64,000 nucleotides of DNA from Rhynchopus sp. YZ270_cl-10 (Eukaryota; Euglenozoa; Diplonemea; Diplonemida; Diplonemidae): assembly GCA_964035575.1 (NCBI GenBank), contig OZ037871.1:1116001-1180000 (forward strand). The letters run 5' to 3'. Of the stretch, positions 33,805 through 43,875 are shown piece by piece; position 1 is the first letter of the stretch; each line of letters begins with the position of its first letter. The notes below the pieces were generated by a model. That model was not told the origin of the DNA and ran no database searches. It worked only from the letters and a program-made list of their open reading frames with translations. A program made the position numbers and the translations under genes.

Positions 33805-34649
33805 TACACAGTGCAGACTTTGCGTAGCTGCGCTACTGTGGGGGATGCCAACAGATTTATTATCGATGATAATAATGCTCACCCGCTCACTCGTTTTTTT
33901 TTCCCTTCTCTCTATTTTGGATGTCTGCCTTCCCCCACGAGGGGGCTCATTGCAATTGTTGAGTCCACCTCTTTTGATGACTTTTCTGTAAGTCCACAAA
34001 AGGCTTCGGCAGCTTTATTCTCTCTTTTTTATATTTCGTGTGTCTTTCTCGTCTTTTGATGGGAAATTATACGGAAATTAATATCTTTCGACTAAACGAC
34101 CTTGCTCACTAGCTACCTCTCTCCCCCCTCCCCGTTCTGGTTTTTTCACTGTGTGCTTCACACTTGGCTTATTATTGCGCCCCTTTTGCACCCAAGGTGG
34201 CTATGCACGAGAGGATGGTCATTTTCAACTTTTTTTTATTTTTTCTCGAACCGAGTCAAAAAAAAAAACCGCGTGGAGTTCACACGAGAAAAAAGCGAGG
34301 TGTCTACACGCCATCAATTTTTCAAATAAACTAAAGAACGAAGATACCTGGGCCATCTGAAAAAAGGGGGAAGACGAATGTTTTTGTTACACTATCGGGT
34401 CTCATAGCGTCACAGCGTCTCCCCTCTCTATCTATGATAGCCCTTTGCAGATGACCCACCCCGAACTACAGACCTTTAATTTGATGTTTTGGCATATTTT
34501 TTTTTTTTTTGGTTTTTTTTTATAACCTTTTGGCGTCTTCGAACATACCCTCTAACATAACCCTCTTTAAGTCAAACACTTGACTGAGTAACAAAAGTTT
34601 TAAAAAAACAATAATCGAAACGGAAGAAGAATAAAACAGGGGGGTTTTT

Positions 34650-34740
34650 TGGTGTGATTCAGGGGGTACGGAGAACCCACGGACAACCCACGGAAGAACC
34701 ACGGGGGAACCACGGAGAATCCGTTTGGGTGATCACACCA
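34650..34740. mobile_element. MITE M2, 91 bp, related to M1
   Basis: Starts TGGTGTGATTCAGGGGGTAC and ends GTTTGGGTGATCACACCA, as in the element at 30756, but lacks about 55 internal bases. TTTTT on both sides is compatible with a 5-bp duplication, though it lies in a T-rich context. Confidence 0.8.
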
Positions 34741-35783
34741 TTTTTATTTTTATTTTTATTTTGAAACTGAAAAGCTGGATTACTTTGAACAAATACATTC
34801 CTTTCAAAAAAATTTCTTTTTTTCTGGAGGATTTGTTCGAATCCAAAACGAAGGAACTATCTCCCTGTTTATTGCTATTCCACACAGTCAAAACGAACAT
34901 ACGCAACTCGATTATTTCTCACATTTCAAACAAAGAAAAAACGAAAAAAACTTAATAAGGTCGTTAGACCATGTGTCTGTGGCCTTTGCTTAATGACTCT
35001 TTCTCCCTTTAGAGGGAACTATACCCTCTGCACCCCTCCTGTGTGTGTGTGACTCATTTAGTCGAATGTTTTCTGTTTAACATTAACAACGCGTGAAATG
35101 TGTGGGTCATACCTTCAGGTCGTGTTTTGGTTGGTGGGTTTTGGTTAAGAAAAAAAAATGTTGATCTTCGAGAAGGTCCGGAAGGACGGTCAACTTAAAT
35201 AATAATAAAAACAAGTCAAAACAAAAGCATAGCACACCCCCCCAATATAGTGAAATACATCCCCGGCCGGATGTCTCACAATAATACAAAAACAAAAATA
35301 ATATAGTTTGCAAACCCCCTTTTGTGGGTGGTATTGTTGGACCGAAAAAAATACCCTTAATAGATGTGTGTCGCAGAGACACATTCATCGTTCAAAAAGC
35401 TTTTTTTTTTTGAAGGTGGCTAACTGAGAGTCTTAATATTGTCTTACAAAATGTTTTTTTCCCCCCCTCTTCGTGCTTTCTCTTCTTTGAATAGAAAGCA
35501 CAATGTCATGAACCTTATTTTATTTTATTTTATTTGAAGAAAAAAATTGACATGGTCACCCTGTGTGCTCTCTATGCCCCTTTTTTGTGGATATGATCAA
35601 ATACGATTGATTGTCCTCATTTTTAACATAATTCTGTATGTACAAAAAGGCTTCGGGTGACATTGCGTACAGATCTTTGTGCTAGTAGGGTGTAAAGGAT
35701 GATTGTTGAAACAACCCACCTGATTTTGGCTCATCGCAACTTCGCGCTAAACACCCGCCAAAAATCGGGTCAAAATCAGGTGG

Positions 35784-35922
<139 letters not shown>

Positions 35923-36219
35923 AGAGTAAAATTAACCGCAACCCATTTGTTTGTTTATGGATGAGACCTTCAAAATAAACCCCTCTACCATAGCGTCTTT
36001 GTGTCAGAGGTGTGACTATCCCCTTTGTGCTCTGAGTGAATGGTATGGGGTGTCTCTCTCCAAACATCTCCCACCCCCCCCCTGCCCTCCCCTCAAAGTA
36101 TTGGTTTCGTTGTGTTTCACATAATTCTCAAAGAAGAAAATGATGTATTGTCCTTGAGTAAGGCAGTGAGTATCACGTACAAGAAAAAGTGTCAGGTGAC
36201 CTGGTCTATCCAAAAAACA

Positions 36220-36286
36220 GTGGAGATTTGCACAAACTGTGGCAACACAACCGAGGCAACTACACTACTCCAACAATTTATCAAAA
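36220..36286 (+). repeat. Mini-SINE-like repeat S
   Basis: Full-length copy: GTGGAGATTTGCACAAACTG ... GCAACTACACTACTCCAACA, ending atttatcaaaac. Confidence 0.85.
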
Positions 36287-37169
36287 CACTAAGAGAACAG
36301 AACAGAGAGAGAGCAGCCGCTAAAGTGTCAGCGCTAAAGTGATAGTGGATTTTCTAGTAGTGATGTCGTACTTCTCCCAAGAGAGTGTTTTGTTGAAGAG
36401 GGTGTGAAAAAAAAAAGCGTGGATTGCCCGTTTTGCGGGGGGTTCATGTTGTCAAAAGTTTTCAAAAAAAAAAAAGTCAAAATACAAAGCTCTTCAGAAG
36501 AAATGCGATATCCACGCTGTCCTTTATTGGTGCTTTTCGTCTACGGCTGCGTTACGTAGCACATTAAAACGACAACGACGACAACAACAACAACAACAAA
36601 ATCCTTTTCCGTTGGGAAAGTGAACCACAGTTGAGGGAAGGGGGAGTGGGGGTTTATCTAATATTCGTTTTTTGTTTTTGTTTTTTTGTTTAGATGTGTT
36701 GTTGTGTGGACGAGAGGCACCTTCGTCTGACAATTTCCCCCTCTTTTATTTTTTTTTTCTCGCCTTTTTTTTACCCCCCTCAGAACGAACAAGAAATCTG
36801 GAAAAAAAAAAATGTTTTTTAGGGGGTAATGATCATTCAATAGCGCTTCCCTCCTCTCCCCTTCCCCCTCTTTTTAAAAAAAAATTGTAAAACAATTCAA
36901 AAAAAAAAAAAACCGAACCGAGTTTTCTACACGGATGCTGCCAGATCTGGCCAGATTTGGGGGCCAATTTCCCAGATCTGGCTCGTTTTCCAGATGTGGA
37001 GATCTTGTTTCCAGATCTGGCCAGATCTGGCCAGATCTGGGAATCTGGGAAATTTTTTTTTTCAAAAAAAAAAAAAACTCCCCAGATCTGGCCAGATCTG
37101 GAAATCTGGCCAGTTTTTTTTTTCCCTCAGATTTCTGGCTATTGTCTCCCAGGGAAAGGGACTCTCGAA

Positions 37170-37880
37170 TTTTTTTTTTCGCCCCTAAAAAGGGCTAATT
37201 TCGACGATTTGAGGCCATTTAAAGCAAAATTTGGCACTTTTGAGCATCTGTGGGGGTCTAAAACGTGGTTTTGCGAACCCGAAATTTCATGGTTTTTACC
37301 AAAGACAAGTCGATTTTTGAAAAATCTCGAAAAAAAAAAAATTTTTTTTTCCGGGAAAATTTTGACCCCTGAGCAGGGTTTTTGTGTACCAAAAAGTGCA
37401 AAAAAACGCAAGAGTCGGGTGTTTTGACGATCTGGTACCGCCATATGCAGTACAGGGGCCCACAATTTCGACTTTTTCTTAGCAATTTCCTTCATAATTT
37501 TTTTTTCTTCGATTTCTGGCAAAGGCAAATCTCAGGCAAAAAAAATTCACCCCTGATAGTGGGTCCTTGGGTGTCCAAAGATGCCAAAAACACAAAAATT
37601 TTGATGTTTTGACCATCTGTGGGCGCCTAAAACGCACTTCTCTGCCCAAAAAATGAAAATCGATTTTTCCTTAGCGTTTTTATAGCCGTGATTTTTGGGT
37701 ATTTTTTCGCAAAGGGAAAAAAAAAAATATCAACCAAAATAGTGGGTCCTTGGGTGACCAAAAATGCAAAAAAACGTTTTTTTTTGGTGTTTTGACCCTT
37801 CAGAACCACCCAAAACGCACTTTTGTGTACCAAAACACGCATATTTCAGATTTCCTCAGCAATTCCTTCACAAGTGCAAG
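37170..37880 (+). repeat. Degenerate tandem array, unit about 190 bp
   Basis: Three to four units, each with a tgttttgac(c/g)atct-type stretch, aaaacgcacttttg, a T-rich cttagcaattccttc segment and a gtgggtccttgggtg start. Confidence 0.65.
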
Positions 37881-38379
37881 GTGATTTTTGACCAAACTAA
37901 TTTTGTGCACTTTTTTTGTGGTCACGTAACGCTAAAATCCTCTCCGTGATGCGAGAATTACATGTGAGAATGCGATAATGATTCTCGCATGCGAACGCCC
38001 AAAACCACGAAGGAGGACGCAAGCAAGGCTTCAGTGCACTTAGGTACAGGATGCGTCGTTTTCAGTTACAAAAAAGGGTACTGTGAAGCGGTTGAGGCAC
38101 ACACACAGACCCGTTGCAAAATGCATCTGGGACCCACGCTAGACCCCCCAAAAGCTGTAAAACCATATATTTCCATCTCGCGACCCCAGCGGATGTGGAC
38201 TGAGGTGTTTTTTTTTGGGTGTTTAGAAAGGTTTTTGTCCGATTGGAGAATTTTTTCGGTAAGTGTTGCATTTTGTCCCCACTGAGTGTGCACTCAGAAA
38301 ACACTCATCAATAAAACGACCTTTCTGTTCGGTAAAAAATAGTTATTTGCTATCGTAGTAGTGGGTTTGTCGTGCAGTG

Positions 38380-38716
38380 ATGTTCTTTGTACCTGGAGAG
38401 TGGGCCGAGTGCAAGGTATGTTTTTAACCCCCCGATTTTCTCCCTTTTCGACATGTTCGCTATTTTTTAGCTATTTTTTTTTTTTGTCAACAAAAATGTC
38501 ACTTTTACGTTTAAGGGGTACGGGGCGGCTTCTTGTTTGTTTGTTTGTTTTTTTGTTGTAGTCTCTACTTTTACATTCAATTTCTCTTAACAGGTACCCG
38601 AACCGACGACCCTTCATCATAACAGCGAAGCAGTGCCGACGGAAGAGCTGGTGCAATTATTTCAAAACCAGGTGGCGATCGTAAAAGTCGGGTTTATATA
38701 CCAACTTTTCCATTAA
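38380..38716 (+). CDS. Possible two-exon mini-gene (52 residues)
   Basis: Exon 1 38380-38415 (MFFVPGEWAECK), intron 38416-38593 with GTATGT donor and TCTTAACAG acceptor matching the introns of real genes here, exon 2 38594-38716 (VPEPTTLHHNSEAVPTEELV ... ending FIYQLFH-TAA). The phase-0 join keeps the frame open. Against it: very short, no known family, and inside a transposable element. It could be a remnant of the element's own or a captured gene. Confidence 0.3.
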
Positions 38717-39936
38717 CCCACCCCATAGACCACCCTAATTATTATGAAACTCTTAGTCAGTCACTGCTATAGCCATTTAACCCAGGGAGCGTAGCTAGTG
38801 CAAGAAATTCGACTTCGGGATCCGGAAAGTCTGTCCTCTGCTTGCGGAGGACTAGGCACAAGAAAATATTGCGTTCCCCCAGAAAACTAATTTTTGTCAC
38901 AGTAATTTTTGCCCAGGGCATGCTCTTGAAGCATGGCGGCTTGGTGTGAGAAGGGGCAGTGTATTGTTTTGTTCTAGATTTCAACGGTTGTTAGAACGAG
39001 TCAAGTGGATGCTTATCTAAACACTGACTTTAGTACAGACCCGAGAGATCACACATGACTTTGAGGAAAGAACAAAGCAATGCATCTGTACCCGCACGCC
39101 AGGTTGTAGTTACTTCAGAATTTTCTTAAGTTTGCATGAACGAGGAGGGGCGAATCATTCTTCGGGAACCATAGTTGTATACCATGGAATGATTTTCTCA
39201 AAAACACCACGTGGGGGCTGAATTCAATCCCTTAAGAATTGCGAATTCAGCCTTTGTAGAAGGTACGTCTTACTTGTACTTGTACTTGTATGCCGTGTCC
39301 ACCCTTCTCGACCTTACCGGTTCACATGTACGAATAATATTAGGCAGTGGTAACACCCTTCTCAATTGTGCAAACTTAAGAATTTTCTGCTGGAACTTAC
39401 CAAAATCGATTTTCTTTCACCCCAAACACCCGCAACACCCCACCTGCTACTTCGGTAGCCTGTGTTGTTGGGAGTTGGTTCTCATGTTGATCCCCAGTGT
39501 TTTGCACTGCTTCTTCTGAGCCCAACGCTGTTTGGCCTGTCGACGTAATAAATACGAAGACAGGGCGGCGGTGCCAACAATTTTCCAATGATGTAACGTT
39601 TATCTGATTGATTTATCGTTTGATATACCTTGTGTGTCCTACTTCGTAACTTGCACACACGATCAACGAAAATTGAACGGTACTTCAAGCGATACTTCGT
39701 TATGTCATTGGGGGTACCTGGAAAAAAAAATTTTCCCAGACGTCCCAGATCTCCCAGATGTGGCCAGATCTGGCCAGATCTGGCCAGATCTGGGACGTCT
39801 GGGAAAAAATTTTTTTTCAAAAAAAAAAAAAATTTTCCCAGATCTGGCCAGATCTGGGCGGCCCAGATCTGGAGATCTGGCCAGATCTGGCAGCATCCGT
39901 GTTTCTAAGAAGTATCGTTTTTTTGTTTATTTTTTT

Positions 39937-40221
39937 TTAAAATAATTCCTTTCTCCTCTTCCCATCCACTTCCCCCCTTCCCCTCACCACACACAGACTT
40001 TTCCAGCGTTTTTGGTGACCTTGCATGACCATGGTGGCCAGTTTGTGGGAGAGAGCGTCAAAAAATGGACGAAAATACTGAGAGTTGCTCTCCCGCGGGA
40101 CAGCAGGCATACACTCTATGATGCCTGATTGCGCAAAATACCCAGCGCTTCCAGCATTTCTTTTAAGAAACACTAAAGACTGCCTCATATGACCCAGACG
40201 ACATTTCAGCATTGGACACAT
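39937..40221 (-). CDS. Unidentified small ORF on the minus strand
   Basis: ATG at 40221, about 94 codons, running to the edge of the 36929-39902 element. The sequence (LVFLKRNAGSAGYFAQSGII, FRPFFDALSHKLATMVMQGH) has a balanced composition unlike the low-complexity frames around it, so it may be a remnant exon. It would be the only minus-strand gene in the window. No family recognised. Confidence 0.25.
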   Translation of the reverse strand: MCPMLKCRLGHMRQSLVFLKRNAGSAGYFAQSGIIECMPAVPRESNSQYFRPFFDALSHKLATMVMQGHQKRWKSLCVVRGRGEVDGKRRKELF

Positions 40222-40331
40222 GAACAAACACTCAAATAATCCTCAACCACAGACTACACAATAAACAATACACATTTACTATGCAATAAGAGTCTATAAT
40301 TCATATCGTTGTTTAAACAAAGAGGGTGATA

Positions 40332-42530
40332 ATGGAGAGTACAGGGGATGTTGAGACCGCGTTGCAGCGTCGTCAGAAGAAGCCTGAAGAGGAAGGTGCC
40401 GAGGCACCACCACAGATGCTGCGGAGGGGGAAGAAGGGCCATCCGGAAGCCCCGAACAACGCTGCGGGGACGATTTTTGTGACGCTCTCCTTTGTGATTT
40501 TGGTTGTCGTGAGCTGGTGGGGGTTGATGACTGCTGTGATGGGGTCTGCACATACCTCACCTAAACGTGTTACCCCATCAACAGACGCGAAGCACATCAT
40601 CAAGCAAACCGAAGGGTTAATCTGGGACGATACATACGCACAACACGCCGGGCAGGTAGGTTGGGTATTAGAAGACCGTGGCACGCAGTTGAACATAGGG
40701 TTTCCAGATGGAACGACCAAATGGTATCCAGCAGATGCGTTAACTGATGTACTAGAAGAAGCAACACATACACCAAAAAAGCACAAAAAACACAAAAAGA
40801 AGGGACGCCGTGTAAGGGAAGAGGATCAACTGAAGATGCAAGAAGACGATCAAGAGCAAGCGGAGGGGGACCAACTGCAACAAAAACACGAAGATGGAGA
40901 GGTCATCGTTAACGACGAAGATGCACAAAACAAGCCTGAACCTGACCCAGAGACTGATACAACTGATGCCCCAAAAAAGAAACACAAAAAGAAGAAGAAG
41001 CGCCATCACCATGACGACAGCTCTGACAAACCTCATGACATTGTCGACACCGAAAACCTTGAATCTGATTCTCACAAAAAACATAAGAAACATCACCAAA
41101 CCGAGGACAGCACAGACGCTAAATCTGACGAAGCCCTTCACGAAATTAATGCAAAGAAACACAAACAACACGACATAGATAGCAACTCTCATGAAGGCTC
41201 TGAAAATGCTGAGGTACATAAAAAGCATAAGAAGAGGAAGAAGAAGCATCACCATGACTCTGAAGAGACGGATGCAAAACCTGATTCGGAGGATTCTGTT
41301 TCACACAAAAAACATAAAAGGCATGAGGAGAACTCTGCCGAGCACGAGAACTCTGCATCTGACACGCCGGACACACACCCAGATGCATCCAAAGGTGAGG
41401 ATGCAGGGTCGGCAGGGGACACAGAGGCACCCAAAAAGCATAAGAAACGGAGACGCAAGAAACACAAGAAAAGGCATGATGACAGCACCGAAGGTGCCGG
41501 CAGTGCAGCGGAGGACACCCAGGAGGGGACTATCAAAGTCACCGCAGACGTGACACACCTCTCGCTTGACTCTGCTATCCCGAAGCAGAAGAAAACCTGT
41601 ACCTACCCCATGCTGCACCCTCATAAGGTATGTGAGATTATTTTTAAAATGCCTCACCTTGAAATGTGATTTGTGGTTTTACTTTTGTGTCACCGTTTGC
41701 GAATGAAATGACAAAAAAAGGTCATGTACTGTAGGGGGTGCACGCCGATCAGAGCCAGGCGGTGTGGCGACAACATTTTTTGTTCTCGGTGATTGGGAAT
41801 AACAAAAAATAATCATCCGAAAAATCATTAAACAGTGGTCCGAAAAATTTGGCTGGGGGCAGAAGAAGAGCTTCCCGAAGTGCAGTGAGGATGCGCCCTT
41901 CTCAGTGTTCAGAAGGGTAGGGCGCGGTGGTGTCTTCGAGCAGCATGAGAGCAAGGCGGATGGGGCATCTGAGTCGGACTCAGACTCGGAGGATTCGTTT
42001 CCTGTGGAGGCGCCACTGACGGCGAGCGTAAGGGGGAAGGGCTTTACCTTGAAGTTTGAGAGGCGCGAGAATAATGACAAAACGTACGCAGTCGATGTGT
42101 CCGGTGGTGATGTCGAGCCGTACGAAATCGTTCGCGTGGCGTACGAAAACAGCAACGGCCACGAAGTTCTCGTCACAACACCACGCTTCGCTGCCAGCGT
42201 CCTCGAGAAGGACACCAGGTCCAACATCCACCCAATGAAAAACCAGATCAAACACATAGAGCTGGCGCGCACGCTGCTAAATGCTGCGTCCATTCCGCAC
42301 AATATACCACGGTATGCATTTTTCAGCAAGGGGATGGGACAGATGACCCTCCGAAGCATCACAAAACCTAATTACCCAACTTCCCGGTCTGCTTTTTTAC
42401 CCCTATGATGATGGCTTTGGGGGTGCACTCCTGACACTCCTCCCGCCTCGCGACCATACACCGCACGTCTTCGTCTTCCTGCAGCATCCGGATGCCGTCG
42501 TCGCCTCTGTCCTGCTTATCCCATCTATGG
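40332..42530 (+). CDS. Membrane-anchored DUF229/sulfatase-like protein, N-terminal part
   Basis: Exon 1 is 40332-41627. It encodes a short cytosolic tail, one transmembrane segment (residues ~46-69, TIFVTLSFVILVVVSWWGLM), a Tudor/Mib-like strand region (GQVGWVLEDRGTQLNIGFPD) and a long Lys/His/Asp-rich stalk with repeated KKHKK and HHHDD. It ends CTYPMLHPHK, then a GTATGT donor. Exon 2 starts near 41836 (after AAACAG) with WSEKFGWGQKKSFPKC. The C..P..HP...C arrangement is like the start of the luminal domain in DUF229 proteins, whose catalytic part follows here at 51159. Near 42390, at a T6 run, the frame stops (SAFLPL-TGA), but another frame goes on with YPYDDGFGGALLTLLPPRDH to a possible GTACGT donor at about 42531. 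That is a one-base shift: sequencing error, or a decaying gene. Exon boundaries after 42310 are uncertain. Confidence 0.6.
41628..41835 (+). other. Probable intron 1 of the DUF229-like gene
   Basis: GTATGT donor, TTAAACAG acceptor, phase 0 on both sides. The acceptor is the least certain part; an alternative AG at 41734 (ctgtag) leads into a frame with an early stop. Confidence 0.6.
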
Positions 42531-42738
42531 TACGTCAAATTGACGTGACCGATGTCTGCTTAACCCTTCGTCAGATTAGAATCTCCACTACTCTTTCTAC
42601 ATCACCATCCTCCAAGGCCGCGGTGGCGTACTTAGGTGCCGTTGCATCAAATGTGTGCAATTATTTTGAATTAGCTTAATTCCCCGGACAATTCTGCTGC
42701 TCTTGCTGCTATTCACAGCATAACTATGGCGATTTTTA

Positions 42739-43726
42739 CAGAGTTTCCGCCAAGGTGTACCGGGGTGTACTTTGGTACACCCCAATATTTTTCCAGGAAA
42801 AAATTGGATTTTTACAGGGATTCGGGGTGTACCAAAGTACACCCCGAGAAAAATGGGGTTTTAAGAGGTTGTAGATGACCCCCCGTGGTCATGTGACCCC
42901 ACCGTGCAGAGCGTTTGGCTCGCTGTGTCAAAAGAAGTGGAAGAAAAGGGGGGTAAAATCTAGGGGAAAAATAAAAAAAAAAGTAGCGTACCGTGCGCCT
43001 GCGGCGCTGTGTTGCTGGCTATTTGATGTTGCTATATTATCATTGACACTTCTGTGTATTGCCCCTTTTTTAAAGGAGGCTTCGGTGCAAGCGACGAATG
43101 CATTCACTTTCTACTACATGTCCCAACGGGATCCCTCTCATCACTCTCACAAGACTCCTTACCTTTCCCCATTGTCTCCTTCATTCCGCTTCCACCTCCT
43201 CCAGCCGAAGTGATGCCCGTATCGCCTCGTCAACCGTGGGAGGGGTCTCCTTCTTGACCAAGACAAGTCGGCTCTGCCGCAGCATTGGCAACTTTTTGGG
43301 TTTTAGCACCAGCTTTGATAGCAACCATGTTAAACTTCACAGCTGGTTCGTTTGGAGGTCGGGGGTGGAAGCTTCACAAGGTAAAGGAGTCTTGTGAGAG
43401 GGTGATGGTATTTGCTTTTTTCATTGCATGGCGCTACACAGTGATTACAGTGCTGCAGAGATGCGCCACATATCTGCAGCCCAGTGGAAGTGACACCTCA
43501 ACCGGTAGTGAGCGTATCTCGCGCCTCCCCTTCTTCCCTTTCAACCCTTCCCAAAAAATTTTTTTGGAGCACCCCCGCACGCTTCGCCTCTCTACCTGTG
43601 TCTGCCAGGGAGGCGCGCGCGAAGCGCGCGACGACCGCTTTTTCGGGGAGAAAAAAAATTTTTTTGGGGGGTCATTTTCATGGTACACCCCAATTTCTGA
43701 AACCCCAAATCCTGGCGGAAACCCTG
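42739..43726. mobile_element. TIR element with hAT-like ends (988 bp)
   Basis: Ends are CAGAGTTTCCGCCA... and ...TGGCGGAAACCCTG; TTTTA directly flanks both (42734-42738, 43727-43731). Subterminal parts also pair (GGTGTACCGGGGTGTAC against a GGTACACCCC stretch). The left end carries two facing GGGGTGTACTTTGGTACACC palindromes. Interior: module D (42889-43010), an open stretch at 43188-43380 with frames on both strands that could be a captured gene fragment, and a CGCGCGAAGCGCGCG hairpin (43609-43630). It sits in what would be an intron of the DUF229-like gene. Confidence 0.65.
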
Positions 43727-43875
43727 TTTTATGTAAAAAAACCTCTGTACTTCATTGGTCTCGACAACAAGCCAGTGAAGCACCCCCTAACAGATTACGG
43801 GTATCCGGGTTCTCTCTCCGGCTACCCCTCCCATCCCCCATACCCCGAACTATTTAACTATCGATCACGATCACG

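Larger units (their letters stand above)
30907..34649. other. Gene-poor AT-rich DNA, part 3
   Basis: No convincing gene. Contains a ~26-base A-run (31070-31095), repeats S at 31101 and 32961, repeat B at 31248 (plus degenerate copies near 31918 and 34195), a GACATGTCAA tandem array (32418-32545), the hairpins TTGGTCAAAAAAGTTGACCAA (32578 on) and GTGAAGTTTTTTTGCG...AAAAAAACTTCAC (32610-32652), and a solo LINE 3' tail (33750-33804). Confidence 0.5.
36929..39902. mobile_element. 3-kb element with inverted ends made of CCAGATCTGG palindromes
   Basis: Left end ACACGGATGCTGCC, right end its exact reverse complement GGCAGCATCCGTGT; TTCT flanks both sides (36925-36928, 39903-39906). Each ~170-base end (36943-37112 and 39735-39895) is an array of the perfect palindrome CCAGATCTGG and variants, split by poly(T)-poly(A). 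Internal to the left array, 37170-37880 is a degenerate tandem array of ~190-bp units (shared: gtgggtccttgggtg, tgttttgac, aaaacgcactt). No transposase was recognised. Possible spliced mini-gene at 38380-38716. Confidence 0.7.

Noticed and set aside
34805-34830. tRNA T-arm-like gatttgttcgaatcc
   Set aside because: No acceptor stem, anticodon arm or D arm can be placed around it.
37989-38258. 90-codon frame ending at a GTAAGT donor (MRTPKTTKEDASK...)
   Set aside because: Composition is plausible but joining to the next acceptor (38378) gives an immediate stop, and no family is recognised; could be a remnant in the 36929-39902 element.
38757-38984. 75-codon frame on the minus strand
   Set aside because: No conserved motif, inside a mobile element, and overlaps small inverted repeats.
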